64,000 bases of DNA from the NCBI RefSeq assembly GCF_000406965.1, contig NZ_KE136364.1, positions 458,811 through 522,810 of the forward strand, given 5' to 3'. Under the pieces are notes generated by a model, which saw only the letters and a list, made by a program, of their open reading frames with translations, was not told the DNA's origin and did no database searches. The position numbers were made by a program, and so were the translations under genes. The DNA comes from Enterococcus avium ATCC 14025. Its GTDB lineage: Bacteria; Bacillota; Bacilli; Lactobacillales; Enterococcaceae. This document shows positions 26,555 to 36,015 of this stretch, one piece after another. The first letter of the stretch is position 1. Each line of letters opens with the position of its first letter.

Positions 26555-26626
26555 ATAAGATCGCACTGTTATCTGAATAACGGTGCATTTTTATCAGCTT
26601 AAGATAACAGTGCGATCTTATTTTTT
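26555..26626 (+). terminator. Long perfect hairpin between the TetR gene and the ECF operon
   Basis: ATAAGATCGCACTGTTATCT (26555-26574) is exactly complementary to 26602-26621, with a 27-nt loop, followed by TTTTTT. The GGAGGTG site of the next gene begins right after. It is an unusually long stem for a plain terminator, and the loop repeats part of an arm (AATAACGGTGCA), so it could be an attenuator or operator. Confidence 0.75.
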
Positions 26627-26638
26627 GGAGGTGAAAGA

Positions 26639-27307
26639 GTGTCAAAAATCAATCCGTTAACCTTGATTACTTTAAATATTTTTTTCCCAGTCATTATTTT
26701 TTTAGGAAAGGGAAATATATTTCAAGTGGGGTGTTTCATTATTGCTACAGTTTTAGTATTGATGTTTCGTAAAATAAAGACATGTATTTATTTCATCTTG
26801 ATTTATTCAGTTCTGTTTTTAGCAATGAAAATTATTGATGCTATCAAGATAGAGTTTTTTACTATTTTTTTTGGGACATCCTTATATATTGTATTTCGAA
26901 TGTTGCCGGTCGTAATGATTTCATGGTTGTTGGTTAGTGTCTATACTAGCAATGAATTATTATCCTCTTTAGAAAAAATACATTTACCGAAAAAAATAAT
27001 GTTAAGTATTACAGTAGTGATCAGATTCTTTCCGACTTATCGTTCTGAAATAAGAATGATTAAAGAATCTTTAAAAATGAGAAACATTCGCTTGTCTTTT
27101 TTTCAGCCTCTGCAATATTTGGAATTTCTGTTAGTTCCCGTTCTTATACGTGCAACTATGATTGCTGAAGAAATGACCGCTAATGCAATAACAAAGGGGA
27201 TAGGATCTCCTGTGAAAAGAAGTTCTTACTATAAAACAAACATGAGCTTATTAGACTATATCATCCTGTTTTCCGTTACTATTTTTTTCTTAAGTATTTT
27301 GATTTGA
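26639..27307 (+). CDS. ECF transporter membrane (T) component
   Basis: 222 residues from a GTG six bases after GGAGGTG. About five membrane helices and the two Ala-Arg-type coupling motifs near the C-terminus (KESLKMRNIRLS, AEEMTANAITKGIG). In ECF importers this subunit connects the ATPases to the substrate-binding S protein. Here T, A and S genes lie together, so the system is dedicated rather than shared. Confidence 0.85.
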   Translation: MSKINPLTLITLNIFFPVIIFLGKGNIFQVGCFIIATVLVLMFRKIKTCIYFILIYSVLFLAMKIIDAIKIEFFTIFFGTSLYIVFRMLPVVMISWLLVSVYTSNELLSSLEKIHLPKKIMLSITVVIRFFPTYRSEIRMIKESLKMRNIRLSFFQPLQYLEFLLVPVLIRATMIAEEMTANAITKGIGSPVKRSSYYKTNMSLLDYIILFSVTIFFLSILI

Positions 27308-27308
27308 G

Positions 27309-28733
27309 GTGAAAGAATTGTTTGAATTTAACAATGTTTCTTTTTCATATAAGGATGTTAAGGAACAAGCGCTTGTTGACCTTAATTTTTCAATAAAAAA
27401 AGGTAGTCTTACATTGATTACTGGTTCTTCTGGGAGTGGGAAATCCACACTATTAAAGTTAATGAATGGACTTATTCCAAGACTTTATGACGGAAAATTG
27501 GTTGGGGAAATTTTATTTGAAAATAACTCGCTACAATCCTTAACACAAGAAAGTATATCAAAAAATATTGGCTACGTAAGTCAAGATCCTAGAGGACAAT
27601 TCTTTACAACAAATACAACGAGTGAGTTAGTATTTTCGATGGAAAACTTTGGATTTACAAAAGAGCATATGGATAAAAGAATCAATGAATTAGCTGAATT
27701 ATTAGATCTTTCAAATATATTAGATAAAAACATTTTTTCGCTATCAAGTGGTGAACGGCAGAAAATTTCTATTGGATGTAGTTTATCGCTAAACTCTAAA
27801 TTAATTATATTGGATGAACCGTCTTCAAATTTGGACTTCAAAGCGACTAAGAAACTTGCTGACTTACTTTGTGATTTAAAAAATAAAGGATTTACTATTG
27901 TTATAGCTGAACATCGTTTTTATTATTTGAAAGAATTAATTGATCAAGTTCTATTTGTTAAAAATAGAACTGTAAAAACTACAACTATTCAGTTGTTAAA
28001 AACTGAAAACAATAACGCATTAAGGAAATTTGACATTTTTAATAGTTCGATTGAAGTTCCCTATATCGAAAAGGCAAGTGCAGATGTATTAAAAGTTGAA
28101 GAAATTACTTATGAAAATATTCTAAAAGACATAAATTTTGATGTCAAAGTTGGAGATGTTATTGGTTTGGTAGGGAAAAACGGTGTGGGGAAAACAACCT
28201 TACTAAGAATACTCATGAAGATTATTCGCCCTACCAAAGGAAAGATAATCGAAAATAAAAAAAATTTGTCATCGCCGTTTTTAGTAATGCAAGAAATGGA
28301 TTACCAATTTTTCACAGAATCAGTGAGGAGCGAGCTAGCCCTGGGGAATGAAATAGTTAGTAAAGATCAGCAAGAAAAAATTTTAAAAAAAATGGAACTT
28401 TATAAAATGAAAGATCAATTACCGTTTGATTTATCCGGTGGAGAAAAACAAAGATTATTGGTTTCTATAGCTTCATTGTCAAAAACTAATTTATTTCTAT
28501 TTGATGAACCTACAAGTGGGTTGGATTATATCAATATGGAAAGGATTGCTGACCTTATTAAAGACTTAAAAGAAAAGGGTGCAGTAGTTATAGCCACTCA
28601 TGATCCGGAATTTCTTTATAAAACATGCAATAGAATTATTTATTTAAAAAATGGTGGAATAAAAAAAGATATAAAACTTAGAGTAGAAGATTCAACTTTG
28701 ATAGAACAGATTTTTAATGACATAACGAAATAG
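27309..28733 (+). CDS. ECF transporter double ATPase
   Basis: 474 residues with two ABC ATPase domains. First: SSGSGKSTLLKLMNGLIP, LSSGERQKISIG, LIILDEPSSNLD. Second, from about residue 265: GKNGVGKTTLLRILMKI, LSGGEKQRLLVSIA, LFLFDEPTSGLD. The fusion replaces separate EcfA1 and EcfA2. The GTG at 27309 opens the frame; the TTG at 27318, five bases after GAGGTGA, may be the real start. Confidence 0.88.
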   Translation: MKELFEFNNVSFSYKDVKEQALVDLNFSIKKGSLTLITGSSGSGKSTLLKLMNGLIPRLYDGKLVGEILFENNSLQSLTQESISKNIGYVSQDPRGQFFTTNTTSELVFSMENFGFTKEHMDKRINELAELLDLSNILDKNIFSLSSGERQKISIGCSLSLNSKLIILDEPSSNLDFKATKKLADLLCDLKNKGFTIVIAEHRFYYLKELIDQVLFVKNRTVKTTTIQLLKTENNNALRKFDIFNSSIEVPYIEKASADVLKVEEITYENILKDINFDVKVGDVIGLVGKNGVGKTTLLRILMKIIRPTKGKIIENKKNLSSPFLVMQEMDYQFFTESVRSELALGNEIVSKDQQEKILKKMELYKMKDQLPFDLSGGEKQRLLVSIASLSKTNLFLFDEPTSGLDYINMERIADLIKDLKEKGAVVIATHDPEFLYKTCNRIIYLKNGGIKKDIKLRVEDSTLIEQIFNDITK

Positions 28734-28750
28734 AATTGAGGAGAATATAT

Positions 28751-29320
28751 ATGAAAACAAAAGATTATATTTTTATTGGTTTAGCTACAGTTATTTCCCT
28801 AGTAATTTACTTTTTTTCAATAATGGTTAGTAGTATTGGTGGGGCGTTTGGTCACAGCATATCCCCAGGGATTTTTGGATTATTATCTGGAATCATATTT
28901 GTTTATATTAGCTATAACTACCCTAGAAAAGGAATTTTTACTATTTACACAATTGTTTTATTGTTATTTTTTACGTTAATGGGCGGGGCGTACTTACCTT
29001 GGTTTATCAGTTCGATTAGTATGGCGATCTTAGCTGATATTATTCTATCTGTATTTGGATATGATCGAGCAATTCCTCAAGTTGCGTCTTGGGCTCTAAT
29101 GCAATTAGGCAGTGCTGCCGGACAGTGGATTCCTATATGGTTCTTTACAGATCGTTTTCGTCAAGATTGGATAGATAAAGGACAATCTGCTGCAACAATG
29201 GATGCAATGATCCACTATGCGGTAGGTATATGGGGAATCATTTCAGTGTTAGTTGTAGCAAGTTTATCTATGATTGGTGTATTGATTGGAAGAAAAGTCT
29301 TAAAAAAATACAAAAAATAG
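28751..29320 (+). CDS. ECF transporter substrate-binding S component (MptD/Trep_Strep type)
   Basis: 189 residues from the ATG at 28751, which follows TTGAGGAGAA. Six hydrophobic segments, with MVSSIGGAFGHSISPGIFGL and a long loop FTDRFRQDWIDKGQS. It resembles the MptD/Trep_Strep family of putative S components. Members of this family occur with half ABC transporters in streptococci and anaerobes; the ligand has not been settled. Metal, metallophore or haem-related cargo is likely from context. Confidence 0.8.
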   Translation: MKTKDYIFIGLATVISLVIYFFSIMVSSIGGAFGHSISPGIFGLLSGIIFVYISYNYPRKGIFTIYTIVLLLFFTLMGGAYLPWFISSISMAILADIILSVFGYDRAIPQVASWALMQLGSAAGQWIPIWFFTDRFRQDWIDKGQSAATMDAMIHYAVGIWGIISVLVVASLSMIGVLIGRKVLKKYKK

Positions 29321-29429
29321 AACGTAGTTTACCTTCTATCTGTTTGTACATCTCTAATTTACGCTATTACGGAAAGCATTAACAGTTGTAAACGAATAAG
29401 AGAAGAAATTGAATGCGGGGGAGGAAAAA

Positions 29430-31184
29430 ATGAAAGTATACAAAAAATTATTTAGTTATGTCCCTAAAATGAAATACTACGGATGGTTAGCCACTTTATT
29501 TTCTGATTTTTCTGTCGTATTAACAGTCTATGGATATTACAGTATTTACAAATTTCTTCAGTCTCTAATTATTGTAGAAGATGAATATTTAGCTAAGAGT
29601 TATGCGGTTCAAACTGTTGCTTGGTTAACTTTAGGAGCTTTATTTTATATTTTTTCTGGCTTATTTTCTCATATCCTTGGGTTTCGCTTAGAGACTAATT
29701 TGAGAAAAAAGGGAATTAGCGGTTTAACAGAAGCAAGTTTTCGTTTTTTTGATTTAAATTCTTCGGGATATATTCGAAAGACAATTGATGACAACGCGGC
29801 TAAAACACATATGGCAATTGCTCACTTGATTCCAGATAGTGCTCAAGCCATAGTAACACCTGTTTTATCAGTTGCCTTAGGCTTTTTCATTAACTTTAAA
29901 ATTGGATTGGTTCTAATCGCCATGTTAGTAATTGGTGTATTCTTGTTAAAGAAAATGACAGAGAATACAAATTTTATTCAAAAATATCAAGAATCGTTAG
30001 ATGTGTTAAGCTCTGAAACGGTAGAATATATCCGCGGAATTCAAGTTATAAAGATATTTGGTGCTAAAGTAACATCATTTAAAGCCTTGAATAAAGCAAT
30101 TAACGATTATGCTAAGTTTGCATATAAGTATTCTTTGAGTGGGAAAACACCTTTTGTTCTTTTTCAATGGCTATTTTTTGGCATAGTTTGCATTTTGATA
30201 GTTCCTATAACCTTTTTTATAACTTCTCTTACCACTCCCAAGATATTAGCTGTTGACTTGTTGATGTTGTTTTTTTTAAGTGGAATTATTTTTGTTTCTT
30301 TCATGAGAATAATGTATGTAAGTATGCACTTGTTTGAAGCAAGATATGCAGTCGAAACACTAGACTCCCTTTATTTAGAAATGAAGCAAGACCAACTAAA
30401 ATATGGGAACGAGACACAGATTAAAAATTGTGACATTGCATTTGAAAATGTCAGCTTTTCATACAAAGAAGAGTGTGTTTTAGAAGATTTCAACTTAGTT
30501 TTAGAACAAAAAAGAATTTATGCATTAGTAGGAAAATCAGGAAGCGGAAAGAGTACGATAGCTAAACTAATTTCAGGTTTCTACAATGTGGATAAGGGAC
30601 AGATTAAAATTGGTGGTAAGCCTTTAAATCACTATTCAAAAGACACAATTATTAACACAATTGCTTTTGTCTTTCAAGATACGAAACTATTCAATCAGAG
30701 TATTTACGATAACGTTTCTATAGCAAATCCTCAAGCGCCAGCAAGTAAAGTATTTGACGCGCTAAGATTAGCCGGTTGCGAATCGATTTTAGAAAAATTT
30801 CCCGAAAGAGAGCATACCTTAATTGGTAGTAAAGGAGTTTATCTGTCAGGAGGAGAAAAACAACGTATAGCTATTGCCAGAGCAATTTTAAAAGATGCAA
30901 AGATTGTTATTATGGATGAAGCCAGTGCATCTATTGATCCAGATAATGAGTATGAACTACAAAAGGCTTTTCAACATCTGATGAAAGAAAAAACAGTTAT
31001 TATGATAGCTCATCGATTATCCAGCATTAAATCTGTAGATGAAATTCTTGTCTTGTCAGAAGGGAAAATAGTAGAACGTGGAAATCATAATGAATTAATG
31101 GCTAAACATCAAGTGTATAAACAATTGGTCACTAATTATGAGAATGCAAATGATTGGAGGCTTGACAATGAAAAGTTTTTATAA
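29430..31184 (+). CDS. Half ABC transporter, membrane plus ATPase, first of a pair
   Basis: 584 residues; the ATG at 29430 is preceded by GGGGGAGG. Six membrane helices to about residue 310, then the ATPase (GKSGSGKSTIAKLISGFYN, LSGGEKQRIAIARA, IVIMDEASASID). It overlaps the next gene by 17 bp. The pair resembles IrtAB/YbtPQ-like exporter-fold proteins, some of which import siderophores or metallophores. With the ECF genes upstream, uptake of a metal complex is the best guess. Confidence 0.82.
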   Translation: MKVYKKLFSYVPKMKYYGWLATLFSDFSVVLTVYGYYSIYKFLQSLIIVEDEYLAKSYAVQTVAWLTLGALFYIFSGLFSHILGFRLETNLRKKGISGLTEASFRFFDLNSSGYIRKTIDDNAAKTHMAIAHLIPDSAQAIVTPVLSVALGFFINFKIGLVLIAMLVIGVFLLKKMTENTNFIQKYQESLDVLSSETVEYIRGIQVIKIFGAKVTSFKALNKAINDYAKFAYKYSLSGKTPFVLFQWLFFGIVCILIVPITFFITSLTTPKILAVDLLMLFFLSGIIFVSFMRIMYVSMHLFEARYAVETLDSLYLEMKQDQLKYGNETQIKNCDIAFENVSFSYKEECVLEDFNLVLEQKRIYALVGKSGSGKSTIAKLISGFYNVDKGQIKIGGKPLNHYSKDTIINTIAFVFQDTKLFNQSIYDNVSIANPQAPASKVFDALRLAGCESILEKFPEREHTLIGSKGVYLSGGEKQRIAIARAILKDAKIVIMDEASASIDPDNEYELQKAFQHLMKEKTVIMIAHRLSSIKSVDEILVLSEGKIVERGNHNELMAKHQVYKQLVTNYENANDWRLDNEKFL

Positions 31185-32889
31185 AAACAAATTTGCTTTA
31201 AGTGATCAGGGCGCAGAAGCTTTAACTAAAGCTTCTATTTCTAGTTTTTTTGTATACTGCATTAATATGGTACCAGCATTCATTATAATGATGCTGATAG
31301 ACGAATTAGTTTTAGAAAATACAAAGCCCCGTTGGCTTTATTTTGCCGTATCGTTTGTTACTTTGCTTTTCATGTATTGGTTGTTAGATAGGGAGTATGA
31401 AAACTTATATAATAGTACTTATAAAGAAAGTGCGCATTTAAGAGTGCAAGTTGCAGACGATTTGTCAAATTTACCATTATCCTATTTTTCAAAACATAAT
31501 TTATCAGATTTATCTCAAACTATCATGTCTGACGTTGAAGGTATTGAGCATGCGATGAGTCATGCAATACCTAAAGCCGGCGGTATGGCTCTGTTTTTCC
31601 CTTTTATTTCAGTGATACTTTTGGTTGGTAATGTCAAAATGGGATTAGCTGTTATTTTGCCAACGTTATTTAGTTTTGTCTTAATCTTGTTATCAAAGAA
31701 ATCCCAAACGAAAGCCAATACTAAATATTACGATACTTTGAGAGAAAACTCGGAAGAATTTCAAGAAACTATAGAATTGCAGCAAGAGATTAATAGCTTT
31801 AATCTATCTAAAAAAGTTCAAGACAGACTTTTCAAAAAAATGGAAGAGAGTGAAAGGATTCATTTAAAGGTAGAATTAAGTACTTTTTCAGTCATGGCCT
31901 TATCCTCTATTTTCTCATATGTTAGTTTAGCAGTAGTCATTCTAGTAGGTGTTCACTTACTGTTAACGGGTGAAGTGACTATACTCTACGTCGTTGGTTA
32001 CTTACTAGCCGCAATAAAAATAAAGGATTCCTTCGATTCTATGAAAGAAGCAGTGCTTGAAATATTTTATTTAGCTCCTAAAATACAGCGAATTAGAGCT
32101 ATGAAGGAAACCAGTATCCAAGAGGGATCAGATAGTCCTCTGAAATCTTTTGACATTGAGTTGCGAGATGTCTCTTTCTCATATGATAACAATACCCCAA
32201 TTTTAGATCATATCTCTTTTACGGCTAAACAAGGAGAAGTGACTGCGTTAGTAGGTGCTAGTGGTTCCGGGAAAACTAGTATCTTGAAATTAGTGTCTAG
32301 ACTGTATGATTATGATGAAGGCTGTATTTTAATTGATGGGTATGATATTAAACGTGTATCTCCAGCTTCTTTGTTTAGCAAAATCGCTATTGTTTTTCAA
32401 GAGGTAACTTTGTTTAATACAAGTATTTTGGAAAATATACGTATTGGAAATAGTCAAGCGTCAGATGAGGAAGTGAAAAAAGCAGCTCGTTTAGCTAACT
32501 GCGAAGACTTTATTGAAAAACTACCTGACGGTTATCATACATTGGTCGGAGAAAACGGAAGTTCACTTTCTGGAGGAGAGCGACAACGCCTATCCATAGC
32601 ACGGGCTTTTTTGAAAAATGCGCCAATTTTAATTTTAGATGAAATTACTGCCAGTTTAGATGCGGAAAATGAAAAACGTATTCAGGAAAGTTTAAATCGT
32701 TTAATACAAGATAAGACAGTACTAATTATATCGCATCGCTTGAAGTCTATTGAAAAGGTAAATAAAATTGTAGTGATGGATCAAGGAAAAGTAGTTGATC
32801 AAGGTACTCATAGTGAGTTGTATCGAAAATCAGAAATTTACAAAAATCTCATAAAGAAAACTAAAATGTCTGAGGAATTTATTTATTAA
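31168..32889 (+). CDS. Half ABC transporter, second of a pair
   Basis: 573 residues; start at 31168 after TTGGAGG. Membrane part to about residue 300, ATPase with GASGSGKTSILKLVSRLYD, LSGGERQRLSIARA and LILDEITASLD. It probably forms a heterodimer with the preceding protein. Here too the catalytic Glu after Walker B is kept, so both sites may hydrolyse ATP. Last gene of the cargo before the regulatory module. Confidence 0.82.
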   Translation: MKSFYKNKFALSDQGAEALTKASISSFFVYCINMVPAFIIMMLIDELVLENTKPRWLYFAVSFVTLLFMYWLLDREYENLYNSTYKESAHLRVQVADDLSNLPLSYFSKHNLSDLSQTIMSDVEGIEHAMSHAIPKAGGMALFFPFISVILLVGNVKMGLAVILPTLFSFVLILLSKKSQTKANTKYYDTLRENSEEFQETIELQQEINSFNLSKKVQDRLFKKMEESERIHLKVELSTFSVMALSSIFSYVSLAVVILVGVHLLLTGEVTILYVVGYLLAAIKIKDSFDSMKEAVLEIFYLAPKIQRIRAMKETSIQEGSDSPLKSFDIELRDVSFSYDNNTPILDHISFTAKQGEVTALVGASGSGKTSILKLVSRLYDYDEGCILIDGYDIKRVSPASLFSKIAIVFQEVTLFNTSILENIRIGNSQASDEEVKKAARLANCEDFIEKLPDGYHTLVGENGSSLSGGERQRLSIARAFLKNAPILILDEITASLDAENEKRIQESLNRLIQDKTVLIISHRLKSIEKVNKIVVMDQGKVVDQGTHSELYRKSEIYKNLIKKTKMSEEFIY

Positions 32890-33238
32890 AAAAGAAACGC
32901 TGTCACGATGTTGGCATAGATTTTAACTAACCTACAATTTTGGACATTGTTGCAGTGTTATCCCAAAAAGGTTTATTTTATTAAACTGTTGCTAAGCGCT
33001 ACTGAAAATGGGAAAATATACTCAAATATTTTTAACAATTGGAAGGTAATCTTTATAATATTGACTGATTGACTTAAATATGTTTTCTGTCAAAATATCT
33101 TATGGGAGTCTTACAGATAAGCAAAGTACAGATTTATCTGTGATAAATACTTGATTGACTGATCCAGTTATTTAAAAAAAAGAGAAACACTTCAAGATCT
33201 GAAAAGATTTTCTGAAAAATATAATAATTAACGATATC
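32890..33238. other. Gene-free spacer between cargo and regulator module
   Basis: AT-rich with stops in all frames and no recognisable gene, IS or RNA element. It marks the junction between the metal cargo and the first orf7/orf8 module. Confidence 0.5.
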
Positions 33239-33275
33239 TAGGTGTATAGACAAATTCGTCTATACACCTATTTTT
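33239..33275 (+). terminator. Terminator upstream of orf7 copy 1
   Basis: TAGGTGTATAGAC and GTCTATACACCTA are perfect arms with a 6-nt loop, followed by TTTTTG. An equivalent hairpin lies upstream of copy 2 at 36016, so it belongs to the module. Confidence 0.75.
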
Positions 33276-33325
33276 GTAATTTTTTTAAGCTTTTCGAAAA
33301 AAGCTACCAATTAAATTGTAGTAGT

Positions 33326-33341
33326 AATGGAAAGAGAAAAG
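33326..33341 (+). ncRNA. Left arm of long-range pairing element, copy 1
   Basis: Contains GGAAAGAGAAAAG (33329-33341), exactly complementary to CTTTTCTCTTTCC at 34053-34065 after orf8, about 700 nt away; three further bases pair outward, allowing a G-U. The arrangement recurs in copy 2 with compensating changes, so pairing seems to be what is preserved. Confidence 0.6.
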
Positions 33342-33387
33342 TGCTGTACTACAGATTTACAAACATTGGATAAATGGAGGAAAGGTG

Positions 33388-33810
33388 ATGGAACATTCGT
33401 TTGATACACATCTCATTCATACTTTTGATAGTTTCTGTAAAAAGGTGATCCGAAATGAAGCAAGAAACATAAAGAAGCAGTATGCACGATTACGAGAACG
33501 TCAAGTTTCCTTGACAGAGTTACCAGATTCGGTAATCACCACTTTTCAGGTAAATGACACATCAATTGATAATAGCGAAGTTTTTCTTATGCTTGGAATG
33601 GAGCTTTTAGTATCTAACTTAACATTGGCAGATGCAATTCATAAACTCAATGAAGTCAAACGTAAAATCGTTTTGCTTTACTATTTTGCAGGATTTAATG
33701 ATCGTGAAATAGATGAGGCTATGGGAATGAGCGTTGGTGGAGTTTGGTATCAAAGAAAAAAGGCTGAGAATGAATTAAAAGTGCGATTGGAGCATGAAGG
33801 GTATGCATAA
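33388..33810 (+). CDS. orf7: Sigma-70-like regulator (Tn916 Orf7), copy 1
   Basis: 140 residues from the ATG after AGGAAAGG. The C-terminal part is a region 4-like helix-turn-helix (NEVKRKIVLLYYFAGFNDREI, then MGMSVGGVWYQRKKA). In Tn916 Orf7 and Orf8 drive expression of the xis-int and transfer genes. It is closely similar to the copy at 36162. Its 3' end overlaps orf8 by 8 bp. Confidence 0.88.
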   Translation: MEHSFDTHLIHTFDSFCKKVIRNEARNIKKQYARLRERQVSLTELPDSVITTFQVNDTSIDNSEVFLMLGMELLVSNLTLADAIHKLNEVKRKIVLLYYFAGFNDREIDEAMGMSVGGVWYQRKKAENELKVRLEHEGYA

Positions 33811-34045
33811 TTTTGATAGTGCAACTTTCATTCTGTCAACAGAGATGATAATTTCTGCATCTTCTGGTGATCCAATTGCAATAACCAAAGTGGTTAAACA
33901 TTATCAAGGATATATTGTTAGTTTGTCATTACGTAACAGTTACGAAGACGGTATGAAGTCGTCCGTTTATTGTGATGAGTTTATACGTAGGAGTTTGGAA
34001 AGTAAGTTAATCGAAAAAATTATTACTTTTGATGTAAACCGTTAA
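33803..34045 (+). CDS. orf8: Helix-turn-helix regulator (Tn916 Orf8), copy 1
   Basis: 80 residues. The start at 33803 is chosen because it aligns residue for residue with copy 2 (LSTEMIISASSGDP against LSPEIIIAASSGEP) and gives the same 8-bp overlap with orf7. Conserved HTH_16-like sequence (ITKVVKHYQGYIVSLSLRN, RSLESKLIEKI). Works with Orf7 in Tn916. Confidence 0.85.
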   Translation: MHNFDSATFILSTEMIISASSGDPIAITKVVKHYQGYIVSLSLRNSYEDGMKSSVYCDEFIRRSLESKLIEKIITFDVNR

Positions 34046-34052
34046 TTCGAAT

Positions 34053-34306
34053 CTTTTCTCTTTCCGTTTTTCATTCTATGAAAGTTTCGTAAAAGGCGTA
34101 TCTATGGAATTTTCATAGGTTGAAAAACCTATCGTCCATTGAAAATTGAATAGAAAATCTATCAGTACATTAGTATTCGTTTAACTATCTAATTGTGCCA
34201 TGACCAGTAGATAGCGAGCGATAAAGATTTGATAAAATAACGAATTCTTGATAATGATACTTCCGAAACCAAATTACCCCCATCACTAGGGGAGGTGAGA
34301 TTCCTA
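34053..34306 (+). ncRNA. Structured intergenic element downstream of orf8, copy 1
   Basis: It starts with the right arm of the long-range pairing (34053-34068). Then comes a hairpin, ATAGGTT-GAAA-AACCTAT (34115-34132), which competes with CTATGAAA/TTTCATAG (first arm at 34077). Next are the blocks CTATCAGTACATTAG and ATAATGATACTTCCG, shared with copy 2, and finally a CCCC/GGGG hairpin at 34277-34292 that covers the ribosome site GGGGAGGTGA. It lies ahead of the ABC pseudogene. It could set read-through or translation of what follows. Confidence 0.55.
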
Positions 34307-35922
34307 ATGACTATGTTAAAATATGGTTCAAAAGTACGTTTAGCCATATTTCTGATCTCGACAAGTTTATCTAGTTTACAGTATATTTTCCAAGCGTTTA
34401 TAATAGGAAATTTTATTACTGCAGCTACAAATGCAGACCTAAATATTTTTGTGAAAAATGTTACTTTCGCTGTTGTTGGTATACCTCTATTTGGAATCGT
34501 TATGCTGATTAATGTAAGTGCTCGAGCAAATTATATTAAGTCTGTCAATATAAAAATAAAAGAACGTGCAATTGAAAACTTAATCCAAAAAGATATACAT
34601 GAAATTGATGTTTCAAGTGATTTGTCGTTTATTATGAATGATCTGAAATTATTAGAATCAAACGGCATAAATGCTGTGCTTTCAATTTTAACAAGTGCGA
34701 TTACCTTTCTATTTGCTCTTTTTTTTTCACTGAAATACGATATTTGGACTACTGCTGCTTTCTTTATAGTTTCGCTTATTCCACTGGTTATTTCGAATGT
34801 GACTAAGAAACAGATCCGTGGAAAATCAGAAAAATGGTCGGAAGAAACCTCTAGATTTCTTTCACGGTTAAAAGACTTTTTAACAGCTACACGCACAATA
34901 AGAACTTATCAAGTAGAAAAAGAAATGGCAGCACGGGTGTCATATTATGTAAGGGAATCAGAAAATGCTCTTAAAGATATGAATCAAACAGTGGGTTATA
35001 CAAATGCGGTCGTGACGGTGTTGGTTACATTATGTGCCTTAACACTTCCGTTTGGAATCGGTATATTACGAATTATAAACAGTAGTCTAACATTAGGTGT
35101 ATTTATTTCTGTAGTACAATTGTCAAGTTATTTGAATAAACCACTCTTATCAGTACTGGAGATGCGAAATCAATTACAAACTACGCGAGACATTCAAAAC
35201 GGGTTTATCGAATTTTAAAAGATAGCAAAACAAATCGTTTATTAGAACGAAGTGATTCTAAAAGAGGATCAATATCTATATCTCCATTTTCTAAATTAGA
35301 ACTACGTGATGTAACTATTCAATTAGGCAATAAAAGAGTGCTTAGTCAGCTTAATCTAGCCATTAACGCTGGAGAAAAATTGCTGATAATGGTACCTTCG
35401 GGTTTTGGAAAGTCAACGCTTCTTGGTGTCTTATAAGGGAATGTTCCGATATTAGAAGGGGAATATTTGTATAACGGTATTTAAATTTCAAATTATACTG
35501 TTTCTCAATTAAGTGAGCAATTCTCATTGATTTTGCAAACACCATTTGTGTTTAATGATACAGTTCGTTTTAATGTAACTCTCGATCGTTCATTTTCTGA
35601 AGAGAGCATTTTTACTGCACTTGATCATGCAGGGATGAAGCAATTTATCTCGGAAAAGGGATTAGACTACATAATAGCTGAAAATGTGCAGAATCTTTTA
35701 GGAGGAGAACTACAGCGTATAGAAATAGCAAGAGCTTTTTTGTACAATAGACCGATTATATTGGCGGATGAAGCAACTTCTTCTTTAGATAATATCACAG
35801 CAGCACATATCAGAAACACTTTTATCAATAGTCCTAATACGTTGATTGAGGTAGCTCATAAAGTCTCACAAGAAGAACAACTACTTTATGATAAAGTATT
35901 AAAACTGGAAGGAAATGAATGA
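34307..35922 (+). pseudogene. Broken ABC transporter (membrane plus ATPase)
   Basis: The membrane part is open from 34307 to 35218. A frameshift follows, then ELRDVTIQLGNKRVLSQLNL and Walker A (PSGFGKSTLLGVL) in another frame, with two in-frame stops (after GVL and after YLYNGI). The end is open again at 35527-35922 (LLGGELQRIEIARA, IILADEATSSLD). One shift plus two stops mark true decay. It is of the same half-transporter type as the pair at 29-33 kb but distinct, and sits between the two orf7/orf8 modules. Confidence 0.85.
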
Positions 35923-36015
35923 TTTAAAATAGTTATTTTCAATAATAAAATAATGTAAACGTTTTCGAATGGATAGGATTTGGTGTCACTAATTGAATAA
36001 ATTTTACTGACCCCC

